NCBI GenBank assembly: GCA_037045685.1
Contig: JBAOII010000024.1
Coordinates: 1 to 64,000 of the forward strand
Source of the DNA: Competibacter_A sp037045685
Lineage (GTDB): Bacteria; Pseudomonadota; Gammaproteobacteria; Competibacterales; Competibacteraceae
DNA: 64,000 nt
Direction: 5' to 3'
The notes under the pieces were generated by a model. That model saw only the letters and a list, made by a program, of their open reading frames with translations, was not told the origin of the DNA and searched no databases. Below, piece after piece: positions 15,320 to 24,282 of this stretch (position 1 is the first letter of the stretch; the number at the start of each line of letters is the position of its first letter). Made by a program: the position numbers and the translations under genes.

Positions 15320-18013
15320 TCAAACCAGCGGCAAGGTGACGTGGATCACTCCCGGATCGTCCTGCGAGGTGTGGAATTTGAAGTTGAGCGCGCGGTTGAG
15401 CCGGAGCATCGACTCGTTCTCGCGCAGCACTTCACCGTACAGTTCCTTGATGCCGAACTTCCTGGCGAAGTCGATGATATAGCGCATCAGCATCGGCCCC
15501 ATGCCCATGCCGGTCATGGCCCGATCCACCAGAATGGCATATTCGGCTTTCTCCAGGTTCGGATCGGCGTTGCAGCGCACCGCTCCCCAAATCTTCCCCT
15601 TGCCCGGCAAACTGTTGGGTTCCGTGACGACGAAAGCCATCTCCCGCTCGTAATCGAGCTGGGTCAAGCGCGCCGCCATTTCGTGCGGCAACTCGCGGAT
15701 CGGCTGAAAAAACCGCATCCGCACGTCCTCGGGCGGCATGCGCCGGATCAGATCCTTCAGCTCCGGCTCGTCCTCGGGCAGGATCGGGCGGATCAGGAAC
15801 GAGCGGCCGTCGGGCAAGTCGCAAACCCGCTCCAGTTGCTTGGGATAGGGCGAGATCGCCAGCCGCTGCGCCGCCGGCAAGGCGGACGGTTCGATCAGGA
15901 TGTTGGCGTCCAGCGCCAGCAGACCGCCGGCATCGGTCCAGATCGGATTGATGTCCATCTCCACCACTTCCGCCAGGTCGATCACCATTTGCGAAACCTT
16001 GATCAAGGTCAGGGCCATGGCGTCCAGATCGACCGGCCGGCCGCGATTGGTCAGCAGGCGGCGGTACAGCCGGGTCCGGGACATCAAATCCCGCGCCAGT
16101 TGCATGTTCAGCGGCGGCAGGGCGTAGGCGATATCCTCGATCACCTCGGCTTCGGTGCCGCCGTGCCCGAAGAAGATCACCGGCCCGAACCGGCGGCCGG
16201 TGCGCACGCCGATCATCAGCTCGTAGGCGCCGTGCCGGAACTGCATCGGCTGCACCCCGAAGCCGTCGATCACCGCCTCGGGGGCCAGATCGCGCACCCG
16301 TCTCAGCATCTCCGTGGCGGCCACCAGCACTTCGAGCGGATTTTTCAGGTTGAAGGCCACCCCGCCGACATCGGACTTGTTGGTGATGTCGGGCGAGAGA
16401 ATTTTCAGCGCGACTTGCCCGTTCATCTCCAAGGCCACGTCGGTGGCCGCCTCCGGGGTGGACGCGAAATGGAGCGGCGTCACCGGAATTTCGTAGGCGC
16501 TCAGCACCTGGCTGGCCTCGTAGGCGTTCAACCGGCGCCGGCCGGCGGTCAAGGCGATATGGATGATGCGGCGGGCGGTTTCGGTATCGGGCGTGAACTC
16601 CTCGGGGATCGAGGGCGGCGTCTCCATCAGGAGTTCCTGGTTGCGCCGGTGCTGGGCCAGCCGCATGAACGCCTCCACCGCCTCGCCGGGCGCCTCGTAG
16701 GTGGGAATATGGGCTGCCTGGAACAGCTCGCGGGCCGCCTCGGCGGTCGATTCGCCCACCCAGCAGGTCATGAACAACCGCCGGCTCTTGGCGCGCTCGA
16801 TCACGACCTTGGCGCTTTCCAGCGAACTGTCGATCGAAGCCGGGGCGTGGATCACCAGCACGCCGTCGGCGCCCGGCTCTTGCAGCAGCAAATCCAGGGC
16901 CTTACCGTATTGGGCGGGACCGGCCGTGTCCCCCAGATCCACCGGGTTCTCGATGGTGTAGCCGGGCCGACAATCCCGCGCCAACCGCGTCCGGGTCGCT
17001 TCGCCGATCTCGGCCAGATGGCCGCCGTGCCGGAGCAAGGTGTCGCTGGTCAGCAGCGCCAAGCTGTAGCTGTTGCTGAGGATGGTCAGCCGATTGCCGT
17101 AAACCGGCTTGGCGGTGGCCAGGGTTTCGGCGGCGCCGAACAGTTGCTCGATGTTGTTCACCCGCAGGATGCCGGCCCGCTGGAACACGGCGTCGTACAC
17201 GGCGTCCTCCAGCGGGCCGGCCCGAAAGTCGCGCGGCTTGAGCACGATCACCGGCTTGACCCGGGCGGCGGCGCGTGCGGCGGACACGAACTTGCGGCGG
17301 TTGCGGGTGCTTTCCATGTACATCAGAATGGCCCGCGTGTTACTGTCTTGCAGCAGATAATCCAGCAGATCGCCGAGATCGACATCCCAGCGCATCCCCA
17401 CCGAAATGACGTGCGAGAAGCCGATGTTGCGGCCGGTGGCCCAGTCGATCACGCCGCGCATGATCGCCGCCGACTGGCAGAGCAGCGCGATATGGCCCGG
17501 CAGCGGCCGCGTCGCGCTCAGGCTGGCGTTGACGTTGGCCGCCGGCACCGCGTAACCGAGGTGATCCGGCCCCATGACGCGCAACAGAAACGGTTTGGCG
17601 GTTTCCAGAATCTTCCGTTTGAGCGACTCCCCCTCATCCGGGTATTTGCCCTGCATTTCCTGGCTGAGCAGCGCCGCCTTGTCGCCGCGATGATCTTGCA
17701 GGATTTCCCGGCTCAGCAGCAGCGCGGCCTTGGTCCCCCGCGCGCCCAGCTCGCCGATCAGGGGCGATGCTTCCTCCAGGGGCGTGGTCAGAATCGCCAG
17801 ATCCGGCACCACCGGCAAGCTCGCGATATCCTTGTAGGCCAACACGCCGGCAACCGATTGGCGATCCGGGTTCACCGGCATCACCGGCCCCTTGAAACCG
17901 CCCTCGATCAAGTTGAATTCCACGGTGCCATCGGGGCTGCCCGCCTGTTTGCCGCGACCGACAACCGCGATGGAGCGGGGCTTGAACAGGTATTCGAGAT
18001 TGCGAATGGTCAT
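15320..18013 (-). CDS. patZ: Protein lysine acetyltransferase, PatZ/Pka type (ACS-like plus GNAT)
   Basis: This 897-residue protein matches the E. coli PatZ (YfiQ/Pka) layout. It has an N-terminal ADP-forming acyl-CoA-synthetase-like CoA-binding region (LFKPRSIAVVGRG), an SQSAA-type segment (CQSAAIMRGVIDWATGRNIGF), an ATP-grasp-like region (QVALKILSPDITNKSDVGGV) and a GNAT domain from about residue 730 (FLIRPILPEDEPELKDLI; MTGMGMGPMLMRYIIDFA). PatZ enzymes acetylate and inactivate AMP-forming acetyl-CoA synthetase. The neighbour transcribed divergently, 187 bases away, is exactly such a synthetase, so a local regulator-target pair is likely. The synthetase half is probably regulatory rather than catalytic, as in known homologues. 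Confidence 0.92.
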   Translation of the reverse strand: MTIRNLEYLFKPRSIAVVGRGKQAGSPDGTVEFNLIEGGFKGPVMPVNPDRQSVAGVLAYKDIASLPVVPDLAILTTPLEEASPLIGELGARGTKAALLLSREILQDHRGDKAALLSQEMQGKYPDEGESLKRKILETAKPFLLRVMGPDHLGYAVPAANVNASLSATRPLPGHIALLCQSAAIMRGVIDWATGRNIGFSHVISVGMRWDVDLGDLLDYLLQDSNTRAILMYMESTRNRRKFVSAARAAARVKPVIVLKPRDFRAGPLEDAVYDAVFQRAGILRVNNIEQLFGAAETLATAKPVYGNRLTILSNSYSLALLTSDTLLRHGGHLAEIGEATRTRLARDCRPGYTIENPVDLGDTAGPAQYGKALDLLLQEPGADGVLVIHAPASIDSSLESAKVVIERAKSRRLFMTCWVGESTAEAARELFQAAHIPTYEAPGEAVEAFMRLAQHRRNQELLMETPPSIPEEFTPDTETARRIIHIALTAGRRRLNAYEASQVLSAYEIPVTPLHFASTPEAATDVALEMNGQVALKILSPDITNKSDVGGVAFNLKNPLEVLVAATEMLRRVRDLAPEAVIDGFGVQPMQFRHGAYELMIGVRTGRRFGPVIFFGHGGTEAEVIEDIAYALPPLNMQLARDLMSRTRLYRRLLTNRGRPVDLDAMALTLIKVSQMVIDLAEVVEMDINPIWTDAGGLLALDANILIEPSALPAAQRLAISPYPKQLERVCDLPDGRSFLIRPILPEDEPELKDLIRRMPPEDVRMRFFQPIRELPHEMAARLTQLDYEREMAFVVTEPNSLPGKGKIWGAVRCNADPNLEKAEYAILVDRAMTGMGMGPMLMRYIIDFARKFGIKELYGEVLRENESMLRLNRALNFKFHTSQDDPGVIHVTLPLV

Positions 18014-18163
18014 GGAGGCGCCTCGCGCGAGGATAACCGTCAGAATCGGGCCGGATGAATCGGATCAAGGTTCGATTATGGTATCGCGATTCCGGCGGAA
18101 AGTGCGGCGATAGCCGCGCTCGCGCCGCCGCCGTGAGGTTTCACCGCAATTTTGCCCGTCCGC

Positions 18164-18187
18164 TTTACAAGCATGTTTACAAGCATG
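18164..18187 (+). promoter_or_regulatory. Tandem 12-bp direct repeat upstream of acs
   Basis: TTTACAAGCATG occurs twice back to back, ending 13 bases before the acs start and just before the AGGGGG ribosome site. Head-to-tail copies at this position could be paired operator half-sites or a leader feature acting on acs expression. The patZ start is 151 bases away on the other strand, so both genes could be affected. Confidence 0.4.
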
Positions 18188-18200
18188 TTAGGGGGTCCAA

Positions 18201-19970
18201 ATGACCGGAACGACGATTCGCGCGATCACAAAACCGGGGGAGCCGCCGCCGCGCTGGACCGACTACGCGGCGGCGCGGGCCGGTTTTTCCTGGGCGGCGG
18301 CGCGGGCCGAGCTGGAGGGTTTGCCCGACGGCGGCATCAACATCGCTTGGGAGGCGGTGGATCGGCAAGTCCGGGCGGGACGGGGCGCAGCGGTCGCGCT
18401 GATCTGGCTGGGCAAAAACGGCGAGCGGCGGGAAATGACTTACGCGGAGTTGGCTCGCCTCAGCGATCAATTCGCCAACCTGCTGGAACGGCTGGGCGCG
18501 GTCAAGGGCGACCGGGTCTGCGCGTTGGCGGGACGCATTCCCGAACTGTACGTCACCGCTCTGGGAACCTGGAAAGCCGGCGCGGTGTTCTGTCCGCTGT
18601 TTTCCGCCTTTGGCCCGGAGCCGGTCCGGGTCCGTCTGGCCAAAAGCCAGGCGCGGGTGCTGGTCACCACCGCGCCGCTGTACGAGCGCAAGGTGCGGTC
18701 GCTGCGCGCCGATCTGCCCGCTTTGGCGCAGGTTCTGCTGGCCGACGGCGCCGGGGACGAGCCGGGCGTCGACTCGTTCCACGCTCTGATAGCGGCGGAA
18801 GCGGATCACCGCCCCCCACCCCGCACCCGGCCCGAAGACTGGGCGCTGCTGCATTTCACCAGCGGCACCACCGGCACTCCCAAGGGTGCGGTCCATGTCC
18901 AAGAGGCGGTCGTCGCTCACCGTCTGACCGGCCGGCTGGCCCTCGACCTGCGCCCCGGCGACATTTATTGGTGCACCGCCGATCCCGGCTGGGTGACGGG
19001 GGTGTCCTACGGCATCATCGCCCCGCTGGCGAACGGCGCCACCCTGGTGGTGGACGAGGCGGAGTTCGACGCCCGCCGCTGGTACGCCGTTCTCGAACGG
19101 GAGCGGGTCAACGTCTGGTACACCGCCCCGACCGCTATCCGCATGTTGATCAAGGCCGGCGCCGACGCGGTTCGAGGCCACGATTTGAGCGCCTTGCGGT
19201 TCGCGGCCAGCGTCGGCGAGCCGCTGAACCCGGAAGGCGTGATCTGGGGCCAGGAAACCCTGGGCCAGCCGTTTCACGATACCTGGTGGCAGACCGAAAC
19301 CGGCGCGATCATGATCGCCAACTGTCGTGGCCAGGACATTCGGCCCGGCTCCATGGGCCGGCCGCTGCCGGGCATCGAAGCCGCCATCGTCCGGCGACGC
19401 CCCGACGGCGGCGTGGATCGCCTGGACCCGAACGAGGAAGGCGAACTGGCCCTGCGGGCGGGTTGGCCTTCGATGTTCCGGGGTTACTTGAACGACGAGG
19501 AGCGGTACCGGCACTGTTTCGCCGATGGCTGGTACCTGAGCGGCGATCTGGCCCGCCGAGACGCGGACGGTTACTTCTGGTTCGTGGGCCGGTCCGACGA
19601 CGTGATCAAAACCTCCGGGCATCTGATCGGGCCGTTCGAGGTGGAGAGCGCGCTGCTGGGACATCCGGCGGTGGCCGAGGCCGGCATGATCGGCAAGCCG
19701 GATGCGTTCGCCGGCGAGATCGTCAAGGCGTTCGTGGCGCTCAAGCCCGGCCACGTTCCCAGCGATGCCTTGCGCAAGGAGCTGCTCGGCTTCGCCCGGA
19801 CCCGGCTGGGGCCGGCGGTGGCGCCGCGCGAATTGGAGTTCGTGGCCGACCTGCCCAAGACCCGCAGCGGCAAGATCCTGCGCCGGCTGCTGCGCGCCCG
19901 GGAGCTGGGCTTGGCGTCGGGCGATCTATCGGCTTTGGAAACTGACGACTCGGAAAAAAATCGAGATTAG
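18201..19970 (+). CDS. acsA: AMP-forming acetyl-CoA synthetase (AcsA type)
   Basis: This 589-residue adenylate-forming enzyme makes acetyl-CoA (or a short acyl-CoA) from acid, ATP and CoA. The P-loop HFTSGTTGTPKGAVH is at about residues 218-232, and DTWWQTETGAIMI, GWYLSGDLARRD and RSDDVIKTSGHLIGPFE follow. The catalytic lysine Lys558 lies in PKTRSGKILRRL, the motif acetylated by Pat enzymes. The short N-terminus resembles AcsA-type proteins more than canonical 650-residue Acs. AGGGGG precedes ATG 18201. It is divergent from patZ and followed by an acyl carrier protein gene. Confidence 0.93.
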   Translation: MTGTTIRAITKPGEPPPRWTDYAAARAGFSWAAARAELEGLPDGGINIAWEAVDRQVRAGRGAAVALIWLGKNGERREMTYAELARLSDQFANLLERLGAVKGDRVCALAGRIPELYVTALGTWKAGAVFCPLFSAFGPEPVRVRLAKSQARVLVTTAPLYERKVRSLRADLPALAQVLLADGAGDEPGVDSFHALIAAEADHRPPPRTRPEDWALLHFTSGTTGTPKGAVHVQEAVVAHRLTGRLALDLRPGDIYWCTADPGWVTGVSYGIIAPLANGATLVVDEAEFDARRWYAVLERERVNVWYTAPTAIRMLIKAGADAVRGHDLSALRFAASVGEPLNPEGVIWGQETLGQPFHDTWWQTETGAIMIANCRGQDIRPGSMGRPLPGIEAAIVRRRPDGGVDRLDPNEEGELALRAGWPSMFRGYLNDEERYRHCFADGWYLSGDLARRDADGYFWFVGRSDDVIKTSGHLIGPFEVESALLGHPAVAEAGMIGKPDAFAGEIVKAFVALKPGHVPSDALRKELLGFARTRLGPAVAPRELEFVADLPKTRSGKILRRLLRARELGLASGDLSALETDDSEKNRD

Positions 19971-20190
19971 GAGGTTTATTCTAATTTTTGCTGGTAGGTT
20001 TATTGCATACATGCTGACGGACCCACGAATGGTGCGGCGCGCAAGAGCATCGCTTGATTTTCCAAACAAAGGATGCGAGACTCATGTTGCGGCGCAACAT
20101 GCCGATAGTGCCATAAAACTAGGGTTTGAGCTTCAAAACAGGGTTTGAGCTTCCCGTTACACGCTACCAGCAAACTTAAGGAAACGATTC

Positions 20191-20454
20191 ATGAACGCCA
20201 AGAGCCAAGAGCCGATCCGCGAAACGATCCTTCGCGTTCTCGGCGATGTCGTCCCCAACGCCGATACGCAGGCGATCGAGCCCGACATCAGCTTTCACGA
20301 TCAACTCGAACTGGATTCGATCGACTTTCTGCGGCTCATGATGAGCTTGGAGAAGGAGCTGAACGTCACCATTTTCGATTTCGATTATCCGAAGCTGTCC
20401 ACTTTGAAGGGTTGCGAACATTACCTGAACGAGCGCTTGCTGACCGCGGCGTAA
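20191..20454 (+). CDS. Acyl carrier protein (phosphopantetheine-binding)
   Basis: This 87-residue acidic helical protein carries the phosphopantetheine site ELDSIDFLRLM with Ser43. Length and motif are those of a free-standing acyl carrier protein. It is not the fatty-acid-synthesis AcpP (there are no fab genes nearby, and DSID replaces the usual DSLD). It lies 220 bases downstream of acsA on the same strand, so the synthetase could load it, or both may serve a specialised acyl pathway; that link is inference. The start follows an AAGGAAA ribosome site. Confidence 0.88.
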   Translation: MNAKSQEPIRETILRVLGDVVPNADTQAIEPDISFHDQLELDSIDFLRLMMSLEKELNVTIFDFDYPKLSTLKGCEHYLNERLLTAA

Positions 20455-20670
20455 CCCCGTGCGCGGCTTGCGACGGTTCGGGTACGGCGGTCGCCGCCAG
20501 TATCGCTTTTGTTGTCCGTCTTCGCATGGCGCGGGCCTCGATTCCGCCTGCGCGGTTTTACATCAAGCCCTGGTAGCAAGGGGAGAGCGAGGCGCCCTCG
20601 CCGGGTCCTCGTTCGCGTCATTTGTTCGGTTTCGACGCGCCGCTCGACAGAGCGAGCGCGTATCCGGCCG

Positions 20671-20702
20671 AAAAAAAAGGCCGACCCCCGAGAGGGCGGC
20701 CT
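20671..20702 (-). terminator. Intrinsic terminator, minus strand
   Basis: Read on the minus strand, GGCCGCCC...GGGTCGGCC forms a GC stem followed by eight T residues. No minus-strand protein gene lies immediately upstream of it, which is why an unannotated transcript is suspected. Confidence 0.65.
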
Positions 20703-20818
20703 TCCAAGAGAGGGCAACGATTAGGCTGTTTGCTCTAATCTGAAAATCTAAGATAGTGTCGTGCGCCAGGTTTTGTTCTTGACCTTGATTGTCGCACGAC
20801 CCTCCTTTGGTGGTTTTC

Positions 20819-20847
20819 GGCCGGACTGCTGTCCGGCCCTTTTTTTG
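20819..20847 (+). terminator. Intrinsic terminator, plus strand
   Basis: GGCCGGAC-TGCT-GTCCGGCC is a perfect 8-bp stem with a tetraloop, followed by C and seven T residues. It could end the acp transcript 365 bases downstream or, more simply, a small RNA starting between the two terminators. Confidence 0.85.
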
Positions 20848-21009
20848 GTTTATCGAATCTTGTGGATTCCGAAACCGGAATACTCCGATGAGGAGCCGCG
20901 CGCTGGGTCGAACCGTTTGTTTGTCTTGGGATTGGCACTGCCCGCGTCGCCGGGCAAATTATACCGATTAGAATCGATCCCGCAACCTTTTCATGGCAGG
21001 ATAATCATC

Positions 21010-22409
21010 ATGCCGCAATCCAGCGACAAAACCGTACTCCAACAAGTCCAGTCCGGCGCGCTGATGCGCGGGTTGGGCTTGGCCGCGACCGGGATGCGGA
21101 TGAGCGCCCGGTTGAGTTCCTATTCCCTGGAAAGCCTCTTTACCTTTGGCGACCAGCGCCGGGAGCGCCGGCGGCGGATGTTCGCCGAACAGGCGCGAAT
21201 GCTGGTCGATGAACTCGGTCGCCTGAAAGGCAGCGTGATGAAAATCGGCCAACTGCTGGCCTTGTACGGCGATTATTTCCTGCTGCCCCCGGAGGTCGTC
21301 GAGGTGCTACGCACCCTGCAGGACGACAGCCCACCTCTCGCCTGGGCGGCGTTGGAGCCGGTTTTGCGGGCGGAATTGGGCGCGGAACGGCTGGCCGAAC
21401 TCGAAGTCGATCCCGAACCGCTGGCGGCGGCCTCGCTGGGGCAAGTCCACCGGGCGCGACGCCGGATCGACGCACGAGAATTGTGCATCAAGATCCAATA
21501 TCCCGGCGTGGCCGAGGCGGTGGATAGCGATCTGGACACGGTCGGCATGTTGCTGATGTTCTCGCGCCTGCTGCCGACGGGCTTCAAGCTGCAAGACCTG
21601 TTGGCCGAAGTTCGCGGGATGCTGCACCGGGAAGTGGATTACCGTCGGGAGCTGGAGGCCGTGCAGCCGGTTTCGCGAGCTGCTGGCCAGCGATGATCGC
21701 TATCGCGTACCGGAACCGTTTCCCGACATATTCGACCCAGCGGGTGCTGGCCCTGTCCTACGAGCCGGGATTGACCGTCGAAGGCTCGGAAGTGCAGTCG
21801 CTGAGCCAGCCCCAGCGCAACGCGCTGGGCGAAGCCGCGCTGGATTTGTTCCTGCGGGAGTTCTTCGAATGGGGTTTGGTCCAGACCGATCCTCACTTCG
21901 GCAACTATCGGGTTCAGTTTGACCCGACGCGAAACCGGCCCCGACTGGTTTTGCTGGATTTTGGTGCGGTGCGGCATTTTTCTGACGCTTTTTTGTGCGC
22001 CTATTACGAAATGGTGCGCGGCGCGTTTTGGAAAGACAGGGAACGCTTGCGCCGGGCGGCGGTGGCTTTGAATTTTTTGCCGGATTCGGCCTCGGCCTCG
22101 GCCGTGGATGGCTTGGCCGCAATGTGCGGTCTGATCGTCGAGCCGTTCGAGGCGCCCGACGCCGAAGGGCCGGGCCGGAACTGGCGCAACGACAGCGGCG
22201 AATACCGCTGGGGCGCGTCGGATCTGCCCAAGCGGGTGGCGCTGGCCGCATCCAAGGCGAGCCTGTCTGTGTCGTTCCGGGTGCCGCCCAAGGAATTTCT
22301 GTTCCTGCACCGCAAGCTGGGCGGCGTGTTCGTCCTCCTCGCCGAACTGAACGCGGAACTGACGGCGTATCCGCTATTGCGGCGCTACATGGGGGAGCCG
22401 CTTCGATAG
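21010..22409 (+). CDS. ABC1/UbiB-family atypical kinase, two single-base frame breaks
   Basis: This reads as one 465-residue ABC1/AarF/UbiB-family protein once two extra bases are removed. The N-terminal half has LKGSVMKIGQLLALYGDYF (the KxGQ motif) and ASLGQVHRARR with CIKIQYPGV. The C-terminal half has VLALSYEPGLTVE, DPHFGNYR and LVLLDFGAVR, the catalytic and metal loops. Between them the frame shifts near 21668-21671 (CAGCCGG for CAG-CGG) and near 21727-21731 (GAC-A-TAT). Corrected, the join reads RFRELLASDDRYRVPEPFPD followed by YSTQRVLALSYEPG, matching the family. Family members support ubiquinone synthesis or lipid homeostasis; which applies here is unknown. Confidence 0.8.
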
Positions 22410-22459
22410 CGACGCTTTCCCGACATCGCCGCCAGCGAACCAAATCGCCGCAGCGACCT

Positions 22460-23104
22460 TTAGGGCTCCAGCCGCTCCAGCAGCCAATCGCCGCTTTTCT
22501 GCGAGCGATAGCGCAGCCGGTCGTGCAGCCGGCCGTGGCGCCCCTGCCAGAATTCCAGCATTTCGGGCCGCAGCCGGTAACCGCCCCAGTGGTTCGGCAT
22601 CGGGATGTTGTCGTCCGGGTACTGCCCGGCCAGTTGCTGGAAGCGTTTATCGAGAATTTCGCGGCTGGCCACCACCTGACTCTGGCGCGAAGCCAGGGAG
22701 CCCAGGCGGCTTTCGCGTGGCCGGGTTTGGAAATAGGCTTCCGAGTCGGCGCTCGGAATTTTTGCCGCTTTGCCTTCGATCCGCACCTGCCGCTCCAACT
22801 CCAGCCAGAGAAACACCAGAGCGGCACGGGGGTTGTCGGCCAGTTGCCGGCCCTTGTCGCTCTGGTAGTTGGTGAAGAACACGAAACCGTCGGCGTCGCA
22901 GTCTTTCAGTAGCACCACGCGGGCATAGGGGCGGCCGGTGCGGTCGGCGGTGGCCAGGGTCATGGCGTTCGGTTCCGGCAGTTGCGCCTTCATCGCTTCA
23001 CGCAGCCAGCGTTCAAACTGCTTGATCGGATCGGGATCGACGTCGGACTCGCTCAAGGCGCCCAGAGCGTATTCGTGACGCAATTCGGCGATGGATTTGC
23101 TCAT
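22460..23104 (-). CDS. pdxH: Pyridoxamine 5'-phosphate oxidase
   Basis: This FMN enzyme oxidises pyridoxine or pyridoxamine phosphate to PLP. The 214-residue product has ARVVLLKDCDADGFVFFTNY (FMN and substrate contacts), NPRAALVFLWLELERQVRIEG and the C-terminal signature GYRLRPEMLEFWQG with RLHDRLRY. The frame extends upstream, but ATG 23104 has an AGGAG ribosome site and gives the normal length. It converges on the UbiB-like gene and is divergent from the outer-membrane barrel gene. PLP supply suits the several aminotransferase-type genes in the region, without evidence for direct linkage. Confidence 0.96.
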   Translation of the reverse strand: MSKSIAELRHEYALGALSESDVDPDPIKQFERWLREAMKAQLPEPNAMTLATADRTGRPYARVVLLKDCDADGFVFFTNYQSDKGRQLADNPRAALVFLWLELERQVRIEGKAAKIPSADSEAYFQTRPRESRLGSLASRQSQVVASREILDKRFQQLAGQYPDDNIPMPNHWGGYRLRPEMLEFWQGRHGRLHDRLRYRSQKSGDWLLERLEP

Positions 23105-23264
23105 GACGGCTGGACTCCTGCGGCTCTCGCGGCGGTTGAGGCTATCATTATACCGCTCCACGCCGGCGACCGGCGTCATCGACCGCGCGATCCCGGCGTT
23201 CGGCCCACAATCCAAATAATTCGAGGCGGTGCACCGACCGCCTCATCAGGGGAGAACACACCGA

Positions 23265-24170
23265 ATGCAAACCGAGAAACATTGGCGGCGGCTGTTGCTG
23301 CTCGCGGCTCCGGCGTTGCTGGCCGGTTCCATCGCGTCGGCCAAAGAAGGCCCCGACCAGTACCCCAACGGCATCGAGAACTTCATGGCCGGCGCCCTGC
23401 CCCCGCCGGGCAACTACTTCATCAACTATCTCGGCTACTACGAGGGAGGCTATCGCGACAACGGCGGCGACAAAGTGCCGGGCCTCAAGGTCAACGCGAC
23501 TTTCGATGCCCTGCGCTACATCTACGTCAGCAATCGCAAGATCTTCGGCGGCGACTGGGCGATGCACGCCATCGTCCCTCTCGTCTACCAGAAGCTGGAG
23601 ACCCCGAACCCCGCTTTCGGCAACGACTGGGTTTTCGGCCTCGGCGACATCACCATCGACCCGATCATCATCGGCTGGCACTTCCCGCCGGATTGGCACG
23701 TCACCGTCGGCCTGGACATCTACCTGCCCACCGGCAAGTACGACAAGAGTGATCCGACCGACAGCATCGGGGCCAACCACTACAGCTTCGAGCCGGTCTT
23801 TTCCTTCACCTACCTGAACCAGAGCGGCTTCGAGGTCTCGGCCAAATTGATGTACAACATCAAAACCGAGAACGACGACACCGATTACCAGTCGGGCGAC
23901 GATTTTCACATGGATTATCTGATCGGCCAGCACTTTGGGCCGTGGGCAATCGGTCTGGGCGGCTACTACTTCAAACAGACCACCGACGACGAAGTGAACG
24001 GCGTGAAAGTGGAGCCGGACGGCAATCGCGGGCAGGTGTTCGCCTTCGGCCCGGCGGTGAAATACGACTACCAGGGGATGAGTTTCGTCGGGAGCTGGAA
24101 CTACGAAACCGGCGCCGAAAACCGCTTCGAAGGCAACAAGTTCCTCTTCAAGTTCATCACGGCGTTTTAG
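23265..24170 (+). CDS. Outer-membrane beta-barrel protein, phenol MetA-degradation/SphA-like family
   Basis: This 301-residue protein has a signal peptide (residues 1-25, RRLLLLAAPALLAGSIASA) and then YPNGIENFMAGALPPPGNYF and YLGYYEGGYRDNGG, typical of the SphA / MetA-pathway phenol degradation family of outer-membrane proteins. Alternating aromatic strands and a terminal Phe (FLFKFITAF) are consistent with a beta barrel. Members are proposed channels for aromatic or hydrophobic compounds, but the substrate is unknown here. AGGGGAG precedes ATG 23265. Ro60 follows on the same strand after 112 bases. Confidence 0.82.
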   Translation: MQTEKHWRRLLLLAAPALLAGSIASAKEGPDQYPNGIENFMAGALPPPGNYFINYLGYYEGGYRDNGGDKVPGLKVNATFDALRYIYVSNRKIFGGDWAMHAIVPLVYQKLETPNPAFGNDWVFGLGDITIDPIIIGWHFPPDWHVTVGLDIYLPTGKYDKSDPTDSIGANHYSFEPVFSFTYLNQSGFEVSAKLMYNIKTENDDTDYQSGDDFHMDYLIGQHFGPWAIGLGGYYFKQTTDDEVNGVKVEPDGNRGQVFAFGPAVKYDYQGMSFVGSWNYETGAENRFEGNKFLFKFITAF

Positions 24171-24282
24171 GCGATACCCCTTTTTTCCTCCAGGGGGCAG
24201 CGGTGAAGGTGTTTTTCAATGGACTCGGAACCCGCGCTCTAATTCCGATGTCTGGAACCTTCTTGGACAAGGAGTCATCGAC

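Larger units (their letters stand above)
20455..21009. other. Gene-free region with two opposed terminators and a long hairpin
   Basis: No convincing coding sequence. The segment holds a minus-strand intrinsic terminator (20671-20702), a plus-strand intrinsic terminator (20819-20847) and, between them, a long hairpin whose outer arms GTCGTGCG (20758-20765) and CGCACGAC (20793-20800) pair perfectly, with AGGT/ACCT nested inside. A short inverted repeat ATTCCG/CGGAAT lies at about 20866-20881. A small RNA on either strand would explain this arrangement. Confidence 0.45.

Noticed and set aside
15341..18058. 905-codon plus-strand frame antisense to patZ
   Set aside because: The minus-strand product is a clear PatZ homologue along its whole length. 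The antisense translation is His/Gln/Arg-rich and featureless.
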